This document shows positions 8,510 through 14,275 of a stretch of DNA of 14,275 bases, piece by piece. Under the pieces are notes generated by a model. The model saw only the letters and a list, made by a program, of their open reading frames with translations. It was not told the DNA's origin and searched no databases. The position numbers and the translations under genes were made by a program. The DNA is taken from assembly GCA_003445035.1 (NCBI GenBank), contig DLVV01000389.1, positions 1 through 14,275 of the forward strand, in the 5' to 3' direction. The stretch's first letter is position 1, and every line of letters begins with the position of its first letter. Origin of the DNA: Planctomycetaceae bacterium. Its GTDB lineage: Bacteria; Planctomycetota; Planctomycetia; Planctomycetales; Planctomycetaceae.

Positions 8510-10320
8510 GTGGCCAACTGTTCGAACCTCGCCACTCTCTCGGCGACCACGTCGAGGCTCCGATTCCAGAAGTCGGGCTGTTGCAGGTCGTGACCAAAGG
8601 AATCGGCGACGGCCTCCTCGGTGCAACGGTCGCCGGTGGCAAGCAGGAAGCGGCGATACTGGTCCGGAAACTCGCCGCCGCCACCCTCGCGGGCCATCGC
8701 GTAAAGCCCCAATGACAACAGGTACCCGAACGTGTAAGGGAAGTTGTAGAAGGGCAGAGAGCTGATATAGAAATGCAACTTCGAGATCCAGAAGGTGTCG
8801 TTCCAGCCATCGTCGCCCAGTGCGCCGAGATAGGCCTGCTGCTGGGCTTCGACCATCAATTCCGAGAAGCGGTCAGGCGACAGTTCGCCATCGGAGCGTT
8901 CGATGTGGAATCGATCCTCGAAAAGGAAGCGGGCATGGATGTTCATCAAGAACCCGACCGAATCGGAGAGCATCGTGTCGAGAATTGCCAGTTGGCCGGA
9001 GCTGTCCTCGGTGGCTTCGAGTCGTTCTTCGCCGAGGACGGCCTCAGCAAACGTTGAGGCCGTTTCCGCAAGGTTCATCGGGTAATCCTGCAGGAACAAC
9101 GGCTGGTCACGGAGAACGTACGAGTGGTACGCGTGCCCGATCTCGTGTGCCAGGGTGGACATGCTGTCCAGCGTGCCGACGTAGGTCATGAAAATGCGTG
9201 ATTGCTGGTGTGTGGGAAACCCGGTGCAGAATCCCCCCTGGCGCTTCCCGTCCCGGTTTTCGGCTTCAATCCAGCGGTCGACAATGGAGGTGCGGGCGAA
9301 TTCGCCGAACTCCGGTGAGAAGCGACCGAACGATTCGATGATCAATCCACAGGCGGTGTCGTAGTCGATGTCGGCCGAGTCGGTCGAGGTGGTTGGGAGC
9401 GGGGCCTGCAGGTCGTACCAGCTGAGGTGATCGAGTCCAAGGAGTCGCGACTTTGCCGAGAAAAATCTCAGCAGCATGTCTTTTCGATCGTCGACGGCTG
9501 TCCACATGGCTTCGAGGGTTTTGCGTTCCATGCGATTGAAACGCAAAGGGGCTTCAAGATGGTCCTCGAGCCCGAGCCGTTTGTATTTTGTTAGCCGGGT
9601 GCCGGCGATGTGGTTCAGTGCGTCCGAACACGTGTCCGAAACGCCCCGCCAGGCTTTGACCGACGCGCAATAGTTGTTCTGCCTGACCGATCGGTCAGCC
9701 GAATCACACTGAACCTGGCCGGGAGATCTTTCCACCAGTTCGCCCTGTTCCATCACGGTGACCCGCAGGGCTCCGGACACCCGATCGTAGAGCCGGCCCC
9801 AGGCATGGACACCGTCGACGTCAAGTTCGGCGGCCAAAAGTTCCTGCTCGCGGGGCAGCCGCAATGAGGCCAGGGTGCGCTGGTCCGTCAGCCAGTAGCC
9901 GATACGTTTCAGCTCAGCGTTGGCCTCAAAGCACTCGGCCAACTGTTCCGGGGTGGCCGCCTGGAGACCGAATTGCAGGGCGAGGTCAATTCTCGCCCGA
10001 TGGGGGCCAAGCGATGACAGTTCGGCCTCGAGGCCATGTAGTTGCCGGTTGTTGGCGTCGGCCGCAGCGTGGCACCCGACAAAGGCATCCAGTTCCGTGC
10101 CCCGACTCGCAACACTTTCGTAGGACGCCAGAAAACCGGCCCATTGAATGAGCACGTCGGGTTCGGCGGGATCCAGAGCCGGCAGGGAATCGGCGCGATT
10201 GGCCAGGTCCAGCAGGTCCGTCCGAAAGGTGGCCAGCAAGGTCGTGAATTCTTCGGTTTCCGGCGCGGGGGCCAGGGTGTCGAGATCCCAGGTTTGAGCG
10301 TACGGAGAGGATGCCGTCAT
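8506..10320 (-). CDS. M3 family oligoendopeptidase (PepF-like zinc metallopeptidase)
   Basis: This 604-residue protein matches the M3B oligoendopeptidase F-like family, which cleaves short peptides in the cytoplasm. The zinc site is HEIGHAYH, with ligands His392 and His396, catalytic Glu393, and a third ligand Glu419 in the downstream LAETASTFAE helix. Other family features are the N-terminal helical region, TYVGTLDSMSTLAHE just before the site, and SLPFYNFPYTFGYLLSLGLY near the C-terminus. The length is normal for the family. No signal peptide is present. I chose the ATG at 10318-10320, because MTASSPYAQTWDLDTLAP begins the recognisable homology. The frame stays open to 10449, but that extension is Arg/Ser-rich, unlike the family, and runs through the neighbouring promoter. 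An A8 run lies just upstream of the ATG and no Shine-Dalgarno is visible. It appears monocistronic and probably serves in peptide turnover. Confidence 0.92.
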   Translation of the reverse strand: MTASSPYAQTWDLDTLAPAPETEEFTTLLATFRTDLLDLANRADSLPALDPAEPDVLIQWAGFLASYESVASRGTELDAFVGCHAAADANNRQLHGLEAELSSLGPHRARIDLALQFGLQAATPEQLAECFEANAELKRIGYWLTDQRTLASLRLPREQELLAAELDVDGVHAWGRLYDRVSGALRVTVMEQGELVERSPGQVQCDSADRSVRQNNYCASVKAWRGVSDTCSDALNHIAGTRLTKYKRLGLEDHLEAPLRFNRMERKTLEAMWTAVDDRKDMLLRFFSAKSRLLGLDHLSWYDLQAPLPTTSTDSADIDYDTACGLIIESFGRFSPEFGEFARTSIVDRWIEAENRDGKRQGGFCTGFPTHQQSRIFMTYVGTLDSMSTLAHEIGHAYHSYVLRDQPLFLQDYPMNLAETASTFAEAVLGEERLEATEDSSGQLAILDTMLSDSVGFLMNIHARFLFEDRFHIERSDGELSPDRFSELMVEAQQQAYLGALGDDGWNDTFWISKLHFYISSLPFYNFPYTFGYLLSLGLYAMAREGGGGEFPDQYRRFLLATGDRCTEEAVADSFGHDLQQPDFWNRSLDVVAERVARFEQLAT

Positions 10321-10419
10321 CGTTTTTTTTGCCAATCGTCCAGGGTAATGACTTCGAGAACTCCGCCCGTTTCTAACGGTCTTGTCGGCACCGCGCCAAG
10401 GCTCGCCGGATTTGCCGTC

Positions 10420-10436
10420 TGTCCAAATACTTGACA
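10420..10436. promoter_or_regulatory. Imperfect inverted repeat overlapping the -35 box
   Basis: TGTCCAAATACTTGACA is an imperfect dyad centred on 10428. The outer four positions of each arm (TGTC/GACA) pair, as does one inner pair, giving five of eight. Its right arm is the -35 hexamer, so a repressor bound here would block the promoter. Chance occurrence is possible. Confidence 0.25.
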
Positions 10437-10459
10437 GTGCATTCGGCAAACCGCATGAT
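10431..10459 (+). promoter_or_regulatory. Sigma70-like promoter for the STAS/HATPase genes
   Basis: A perfect -35 TTGACA (10431-10436) is followed, after a 17-base spacer, by CATGAT (10454-10459), which matches TATAAT at four of six positions. Transcription would begin near 10466 and leave a leader of about 48 bases before the STAS ATG at 10514. Confidence 0.55.
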
Positions 10460-10467
10460 TCAAATGC

Positions 10468-10485
10468 AGCGGCCGGGTGGCCGTT
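10468..10485 (+). other. Short GC-rich hairpin in the STAS leader
   Basis: AGCGGCC, loop GGGT, GGCCGTT can form a seven-pair stem with one G-U pair. It sits almost at the predicted 5' end of the transcript and clear of the ribosome binding site at 10502-10507. It has no following T-run, so it is not an intrinsic terminator; transcript stabilisation is a possible role. Confidence 0.35.
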
Positions 10486-10513
10486 CTCGAGCTAACGAAA
10501 AGGGGAGTAACGC

Positions 10514-10870
10514 ATGGCGGCAAGTCATCGCCGGCTTGATCTTGAGGATGTCGGTGAAGTCACCGTGGCACGCTTCATCGACAAGAAGATCCTCGATGAA
10601 ACCAATATCCAGGTCATCGGAAACCAGATGTTTGCGCTGGTCGAGGATGATGGATGCCGGAAGGTTCTGCTGGATTTCAGCAATGTCGAGTACCTTTCGA
10701 GTGCCGCGCTTGGAAAGCTGATTGTCATGGACAAGAAGGTCAAGGCGGCACAGGGACAACTGAAAATGTGTTCTGTGCGGCCTGACATTCTCGAGGTCTT
10801 CAAGATTACGCGGCTGGACAAGCTTTTTTCGATCTTCGATTCTCGAGAAAAGGCCCTCGAGGGGTTTTGA
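10514..10870 (+). CDS. STAS domain anti-sigma factor antagonist (SpoIIAA/RsbV-like)
   Basis: This 118-residue single-domain protein has the STAS fold of SpoIIAA/RsbV anti-sigma factor antagonists. In the family, the unphosphorylated form binds an RsbW-type kinase and frees its target; phosphorylation of a conserved Ser by that kinase ends the interaction. The signature DFSNVEYLSSAALGKLI spans residues 54-70. Ser63 aligns with the phosphorylated Ser58 of SpoIIAA, while Ser62 replaces the usual preceding Asp. The C-terminal helix region (PDILEVFKITRLDKLFSIF) is typical. The start has GGGGAG six bases upstream. An RsbW-like HATPase gene follows 127 bases downstream on the same strand, which supports a partner-switching pair. 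A sigma70-like promoter lies upstream. The assignment is secure; the regulated target is unknown. Confidence 0.92.
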   Translation: MAASHRRLDLEDVGEVTVARFIDKKILDETNIQVIGNQMFALVEDDGCRKVLLDFSNVEYLSSAALGKLIVMDKKVKAAQGQLKMCSVRPDILEVFKITRLDKLFSIFDSREKALEGF

Positions 10871-10997
10871 CCAGTTGTAACGGTCGCTTGAGCCGCATCG
10901 CGGTCGCGTCCGTAAGGGATGGACATTCGTTCCGTCTCGCCCCCTGTCGTGTTCGCGTCTTTTCCCTCCCTTCTCCGTGCTGTCGGGCAGACCTCTG
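10871..10997 (+). other. Intergenic gap between STAS and HATPase genes
   Basis: These 127 bases contain no terminator that I can recognise and no clear second promoter. The gap is long for a tight two-gene operon, so the HATPase could be read through from the STAS promoter or have its own unrecognised start site. Confidence 0.4.
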
Positions 10998-11423
10998 ATG
11001 ACCTCTTCAGCGGACGATTTCGCAGTAAAGATTCCGAGCGAAACGTCTCACGGGCGCCAGGTCCAGGAACGCATCATGGGCCTGCTGGAAACGCGATCCT
11101 ATCCGGATCGCGACCTCTTCGGGGTCCGACTGGCTCTCGAGGAGGCGATCGTCAACGCGATCAAGCATGGAAACGGAATGGATCCGTCCAAAGAGGTTCG
11201 GATCAACTGCAGTTTCGATGACGACCGCGTGACCATCGTGATCGAGGACGAAGGGCCCGGGTTTGATGTGACAAGCGTCCCGGACCCAACTTCCGAAGAA
11301 AATCTCGACAAACCTGGAGGGCGGGGCATCATGCTGATGCGGTCGTTTATGAGCCGGGTCGAGTACAACGATTCGGGCAATCGACTCTTGCTCGAAAAGG
11401 TTCGCGGCACCGAAGACGAATAA
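10998..11423 (+). CDS. RsbW/SpoIIAB-like serine kinase anti-sigma factor (HATPase_c_2)
   Basis: This 141-residue protein is a GHKL-fold ATPase of the RsbW/SpoIIAB type, which phosphorylates STAS antagonists and can hold a sigma factor inactive. The N-box is EEAIVNAIKHGN (residues 48-59, with Glu48/49 and Asn53). The G1 box is EDEGPGFD (83-90), and the G2 box is GGRGIMLM (107-114), followed by RSFMSRVEY. No transmembrane segment, receiver or dimerisation/phosphoacceptor His domain is present, so it is not a sensor histidine kinase. I chose the ATG at 10998. A GTG at 10977 would add seven residues, and neither start has a clear Shine-Dalgarno. It follows the STAS gene on the same strand and ends 34 bases before the convergent WD40 gene. 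No sigma factor lies in the window, so its second partner is unknown. Confidence 0.9.
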   Translation: MTSSADDFAVKIPSETSHGRQVQERIMGLLETRSYPDRDLFGVRLALEEAIVNAIKHGNGMDPSKEVRINCSFDDDRVTIVIEDEGPGFDVTSVPDPTSEENLDKPGGRGIMLMRSFMSRVEYNDSGNRLLLEKVRGTEDE

Positions 11424-11457
11424 CACGGGGCCAGCGAAGCCTCCTGCCGGCCGGTCT

Positions 11458-12495
11458 TCAGGCGGACTTTGCCGTGAACTGCACAATCTGCAGCTTGCGG
11501 TCGATCTGAGCGACAGCCGCCTGGCGGCCGTCGGGCGTCAGGTCAATCGCGCGTCCGCCACCGGACAGCTTGAACGTGTGGAAGGGCTTCTCGTTGTCGG
11601 GTTTCCAGAACCAGAGGGCGCCGGATGGGGACCCGGATCCGACAAGGAAGCCGTCGGGATGAAAACGAATTCCCCAGGCCATTCCACGTGAGTCGACCCG
11701 CAACTTTTTCCGGAACTCGCCTTTCTCCCAATCCATCAGTAGCACCATCGGCTTGTGGGTGCCGGCAAAAGCGTTGGTGACCTCTGTCAAACCAGCAACC
11801 GCCAGGAATTTGCCATCCGGGCTGAATCGCATGTCACGGGCACCACCCATATCGGCGCGGAACTTCTTGTCAAAGCCCCACATGAACTTGGCTTCCCATT
11901 GGCGAGTCACCTTGCCGGTGGCCAGTTCCCACTCTTTGATCACGCCCATCAGGTCGAAGGAGGCCAGTCGTTTGCCGTCAGGGTGAAAGACCACGGCATA
12001 CGGATACCGCTGGTGTCCGTTGAAGACGCGTACCAGTTCCCAGTTCGACGTGTCCCATATTTTCAGAAGATTGTCGTTGCCACAGGAGGCTAACAGTCGG
12101 CCATCCGGGCTGGTCCGCACCCAGCGAACCCATCCGTCGTGTGCCACGAGCATCCGTTCCGGGCTGGGAGTGGGGTCGCCAAGCGGCCAGATGCCTATGC
12201 GGTCGTCGTAGCCTCCCGAATACAACCATTGCCCATCAGGCGAGAAGTCGAATGACCGGACCCAGCTGTTGTGGCCGTGTAAAACAGTGCGAGCCGACTG
12301 GGGTCCTGCCAGCGGCCAGCGGTAGATGTGGAAATTCTCGGCCGCCGCGACGACGAACGTTCCGGTGGGGTCGATCCGGCACGTGGTCAACGGCACATCG
12401 TCGATGGTGAATGTCCGGACGACATGTGTCTGCTTCGGATTGATCGACAGTGGCAGGTCACGGGACAGAGGCGGTGGTGGGGGCTGCGGGTTCAT
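11458..12495 (-). CDS. WD40 repeat beta-propeller protein
   Basis: This 345-residue protein consists almost wholly of WD40-like blades, probably one seven-bladed propeller used for protein binding. Clear repeats carry SPDG or HPDG turns and W-D-like ends: WVRSFDFSPDGQWLYSGG to IGIWPL (78-105), WVRWVRTSPDGRLLASCG to LKIWDT (122-149), and VVFHPDGKRLASFD to IKEWEL (168-191). Degenerate repeats follow to the C-terminus. The N-terminus begins MNPQPPPPPLSRDLPL, with a five-proline run and no signal peptide or membrane segment, so a cytoplasmic location is predicted. Its ATG overlaps the stop of the DUF1501 gene as ATGA, with AGGAA about eight bases upstream, indicating translational coupling. It is the last gene of the DUF1553-DUF1501-WD40 unit and converges with the HATPase gene. 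The partner is unknown. Confidence 0.9.
   Translation of the reverse strand: MNPQPPPPPLSRDLPLSINPKQTHVVRTFTIDDVPLTTCRIDPTGTFVVAAAENFHIYRWPLAGPQSARTVLHGHNSWVRSFDFSPDGQWLYSGGYDDRIGIWPLGDPTPSPERMLVAHDGWVRWVRTSPDGRLLASCGNDNLLKIWDTSNWELVRVFNGHQRYPYAVVFHPDGKRLASFDLMGVIKEWELATGKVTRQWEAKFMWGFDKKFRADMGGARDMRFSPDGKFLAVAGLTEVTNAFAGTHKPMVLLMDWEKGEFRKKLRVDSRGMAWGIRFHPDGFLVGSGSPSGALWFWKPDNEKPFHTFKLSGGGRAIDLTPDGRQAAVAQIDRKLQIVQFTAKSA
12492..12495 (-). other. ATGA stop/start overlap of DUF1501 and WD40 genes
   Basis: Read on the minus strand, ATGA gives the WD40 start (ATG, 12493-12495) and the DUF1501 stop (TGA, 12492-12494). Such overlaps usually mean co-transcription and translational coupling, so the two proteins are probably made in linked amounts. 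Confidence 0.93.
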
Positions 12496-13748
12496 GCCAG
12501 CAGTTCCTGGATTGGCTGACGTGCGGGGTCACCGATCGGGACCGAGCGTCCACCCAGCGTGTGGTAGGCGGCGCTGTCGATGCCGAGAGCCCGGAAATAG
12601 GTGTGGAACAAGTGGCCACCATCGACCTCCCGTTCGGACACCGCCGTGCCCTTCTTGTTGGTGGCCCCGACGATCGCCCCGGGGACGAGTCCCTGTCCAC
12701 CCAGGGCAATTGACCAGGCCGTGCCCCAGTGGTCTCGCCCGTAACGAACGTTGATCTTGGGCGTGCGGCCGAATTCGGAGTAGATCATCACCAGCGTGCT
12801 CTCGAGCATCCCTGACTGCTGGAGATCGTCGAGCAGCATGCAGAATGTCTTGTCGAATTCGCCGAGTTGTTCGAGGTGGAAGTTGAAGTTCTCGGCGTGC
12901 GTGTCGTACCCGTGATGGGTGACCTTGACGACTGTGCCGCCGTTCTCGAGCAGCGTTCGAGCCAACAGACAGTTCCGTCCAAAGGGGTGTCGGCCGTAAC
13001 GGTCCAGATCCTTGCCGGAGGGTTCCCCTTCAAAGAGGTCGCGGCGGGCCATGAGCTTTTCAGCCATCTCGAATGACGCGTTGTACGAATCGGTAAATGT
13101 CTTTTGGCCCCCACGGCCCGAGAACCGCTGGTTGAGCCGTTTCAGGAGGCTGCGACTTCGAACGGCTGCGTCGGCGGAAACGGTTTCCGGCCGAGTGAGA
13201 TTGGCGGGGACCTTGGGCCCCGCCAATTTCAACTGACCGTAGCGAGCGTCAAGAAACGCGTTGGTGTAGTCGGTAAGTCCGCGAGTGGTCACATGCAGGT
13301 AGCCGGGCAGGGGGGCGTTGTCGGGCATCAGGTACTTGGCCGCCACCGATCCGACGTATGGAAACCTGCCACCGCGACGCCCCATCTCCATGAACAGCCG
13401 GCCGTCGTGATGGCTGTTCGTTTTGAGGTTGATGCCACGCACGATGGACAACAGGTGCATCCGTTGAGCGGTGTGGGGCAACAGCTCGCTGATGTGCATT
13501 CCGGGAACCGACGTGGGGATCGCTCGAAACGGTCCGCCGTAAAGCGTGCCAGGTTTCGGGTCCCAGCTCTCCAACTGACTCACGCCGCCCTGCAGGTAAA
13601 CCTGAAGGACGCGTTTCTGTTTCTGCTTGAGTTGCTGGGAAACGGCCGGCGTCGTCAGTCCCGCCACTCCAGCGGCAGCACCGGTGGCCATGAAGCCACG
13701 TCGAGTGAGGGCGTGGTCGATGCGGTGGCATCCGTGGTCGCGTTGCAT
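12492..13748 (-). CDS. DUF1501 family protein, Tat-exported (second copy)
   Basis: This 418-residue protein is a second, shorter DUF1501 member, diverged from the 496-residue one at 1519-3009. The Tat leader is at about residues 13-37 (LTRRGFMATGAAAGVAGL). Conserved motifs are QGGVSQLESWDPKP (53-66), SHHDG (112-116), HHGYDTH (278-284), EFGRT (325-329), GRDHW (337-341) and GGHLFHT (377-383). The D-x-H, D-H and late His residues resemble metal ligands of the alkaline phosphatase superfamily, which is inference. The ATG at 13748 has GAGGA about eight bases upstream. The gene starts 40 bases after the DUF1553 gene end and overlaps the WD40 start. It is shorter than the first copy; the conserved motifs are still in order. 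The reaction is unknown. Confidence 0.92.
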   Translation of the reverse strand: MQRDHGCHRIDHALTRRGFMATGAAAGVAGLTTPAVSQQLKQKQKRVLQVYLQGGVSQLESWDPKPGTLYGGPFRAIPTSVPGMHISELLPHTAQRMHLLSIVRGINLKTNSHHDGRLFMEMGRRGGRFPYVGSVAAKYLMPDNAPLPGYLHVTTRGLTDYTNAFLDARYGQLKLAGPKVPANLTRPETVSADAAVRSRSLLKRLNQRFSGRGGQKTFTDSYNASFEMAEKLMARRDLFEGEPSGKDLDRYGRHPFGRNCLLARTLLENGGTVVKVTHHGYDTHAENFNFHLEQLGEFDKTFCMLLDDLQQSGMLESTLVMIYSEFGRTPKINVRYGRDHWGTAWSIALGGQGLVPGAIVGATNKKGTAVSEREVDGGHLFHTYFRALGIDSAAYHTLGGRSVPIGDPARQPIQELLA

Positions 13749-13756
13749 GGATCAGT

Positions 13757-13760
13757 CCTC
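13757..13760 (-). promoter_or_regulatory. Ribosome binding site of second DUF1501 gene
   Basis: GAGG (continuing as GAGGA) lies eight bases before the ATG at 13746-13748 on the minus strand. It supports this start, which also places the twin-arginine motif at residues 16-17. Confidence 0.6.
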
Positions 13761-13788
13761 GGGTTCGGGTGTCGCGTAGAGCAATCCG

Positions 13789-14275
13789 TCAGTGATTGAA
13801 CCGGAATTCGGCAGACAGCAGCAAGGCCCATGTGAATTCGGTCACCGCGTCGTTGCGGTTGGTGACCTTTTGGAGATAGTCGGCAACCTCGGCTTGTTCG
13901 GAGTCGGTGGGCGGACGATTCAGGATGCTCATATACAATTCTTCGGCGATGGCAGTCGCATCATCCAGTTTGGCCAATCGCCCGGTGAGATTTGTCTTTG
14001 TTGGCTTGAGCCACTTGCGGAGTAGTGGGCCGTTGACCAGGAAGAGGGCCTGCGGAGCGGTTGCGGAAAAAGACGTCTTCTGGCCACCGTCGACGGCGAA
14101 ATGGGTCACGAAGGTCTTGACGTGGCCGTCGACAGCCTTGCTGAGGGCCGCTTCCACCTCTCCTGGCGTTGGGCCTGGCCGTACGCTGCCTTTCTTCGGT
14201 GTATCGCTCGGATCCTTCCCGGATGCGCCGGAGGCTTTTTTGGACTCCTTTTTTCCGGCTTTCTTTTTGGCGTCG
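13789..14275 (-). CDS. DUF1553 (PSD1) domain protein, C-terminal part, 5' end off window
   Basis: The frame is open from the right edge to the stop at 13789, giving about 162 residues of a C-terminus. A GTG at 14155-14157 lies inside this frame and is not the true start. The end matches the C-terminal part of DUF1553: FSATAPQALFLVNGPLLRKW, then ATAIAEELYMSILNRPPTDSE and a final FTWALLLSAEFRFNH. The first 38 or so visible residues are a low-complexity Lys/Ala/Ser/Gly/Pro stretch (for example DAKKKAGKKESKKASGASGK) placed just before TPGEVEAALSKAV. This looks like an insertion between conserved DUF1553 blocks. The upstream DUF1549 or cytochrome-like region, if present, is outside the window. The DUF1501 gene begins 40 bases downstream, so this is probably the first or an early gene of the same operon. 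Confidence 0.8.
   Translation of the reverse strand, partial: DAKKKAGKKESKKASGASGKDPSDTPKKGSVRPGPTPGEVEAALSKAVDGHVKTFVTHFAVDGGQKTSFSATAPQALFLVNGPLLRKWLKPTKTNLTGRLAKLDDATAIAEELYMSILNRPPTDSEQAEVADYLQKVTNRNDAVTEFTWALLLSAEFRFNH

Larger units (their letters stand above)
10321..10513. promoter_or_regulatory. Divergent intergenic region between peptidase and STAS genes
   Basis: These 193 bases separate the two divergent genes. They hold a sigma70-like promoter, an imperfect inverted repeat and a 5' leader hairpin on the plus strand, plus an A8 tract (minus strand) just before the peptidase ATG. I see no convincing promoter for the peptidase. Confidence 0.6.

Noticed and set aside
10321..10449. N-terminal extension of the M3 peptidase by 43 codons
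   Set aside because: The extension is Arg/Ser-rich, unlike M3 proteins, and runs over the control region of the divergent STAS gene; homology begins at the ATG at 10320.
10998..11423. Histidine kinase reading of the HATPase gene
   Set aside because: The protein is only about 141 residues, with no phosphoacceptor His domain, sensor or membrane segment, and it sits beside a STAS antagonist.
11424..11457. Possible bidirectional terminator between HATPase and WD40 genes
   Set aside because: A CCGGCCGG palindrome and short CCTG/CAGG arms overlap this gap, but the stem is short and no T-run follows on either strand.
1..14275. CRISPR arrays, tRNA or rRNA genes, insertion sequences, or integrase genes
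   Set aside because: I read through both strands and found no spaced direct repeats, RNA gene signatures, transposase motifs or terminal inverted repeats.

Overview
The window looks like chromosomal DNA of a Planctomycetota bacterium. The base composition is GC-rich. The gene families are ones that are strongly expanded in that phylum: cytochrome-like PSCyt1/DUF1549/DUF1553 proteins, Tat-exported DUF1501 proteins, an FGE-sulfatase (SUMF1-like) protein, and PQQ-type and WD40 beta-propellers. A TonB-dependent receptor indicates a Gram-negative style outer membrane. I see no RNA genes, insertion sequences, CRISPR arrays, phage genes or long DNA repeats. No stretch longer than about 300 bases lacks a gene.

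Layout. (A) 1-6204, minus strand: three closely spaced genes read right to left, PSCyt1-DUF1549-DUF1553 (3058-6204), DUF1501 (1519-3009), and a secreted protein joining an FGE-sulfatase domain to a PQQ-like beta-propeller (1-1463, running off the left edge). (B) 6362-8509, plus strand: a TonB-dependent receptor divergent from module A; its stop codon overlaps that of the convergent M3 oligoendopeptidase F-like gene (8506-10320, minus). (C) 10514-11423, plus strand: a STAS anti-sigma-factor antagonist and an RsbW-like HATPase, a partner-switching pair with a good sigma70-like promoter upstream. (D) 11458-14275, minus strand: DUF1553 C-terminus (running off the right edge), DUF1501, then a WD40 protein joined to DUF1501 by an ATGA overlap.

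The strongest pattern is that modules A and D repeat one order of unrelated families: DUF1553 protein, then DUF1501 protein, then a beta-propeller protein. The propeller family, the leader type and the accessory domains differ between the two. The sequence predicts that the DUF1553 protein of A travels by Sec and carries c-type haem motifs, that both DUF1501 proteins travel by Tat, and that the propeller is secreted in A but has no visible export signal in D. Functions of DUF1549, DUF1553 and DUF1501 are not established, so any joint surface or redox/hydrolase role is inference. Module C probably regulates a sigma factor or other effector encoded elsewhere, because no sigma factor or PP2C phosphatase is present here.
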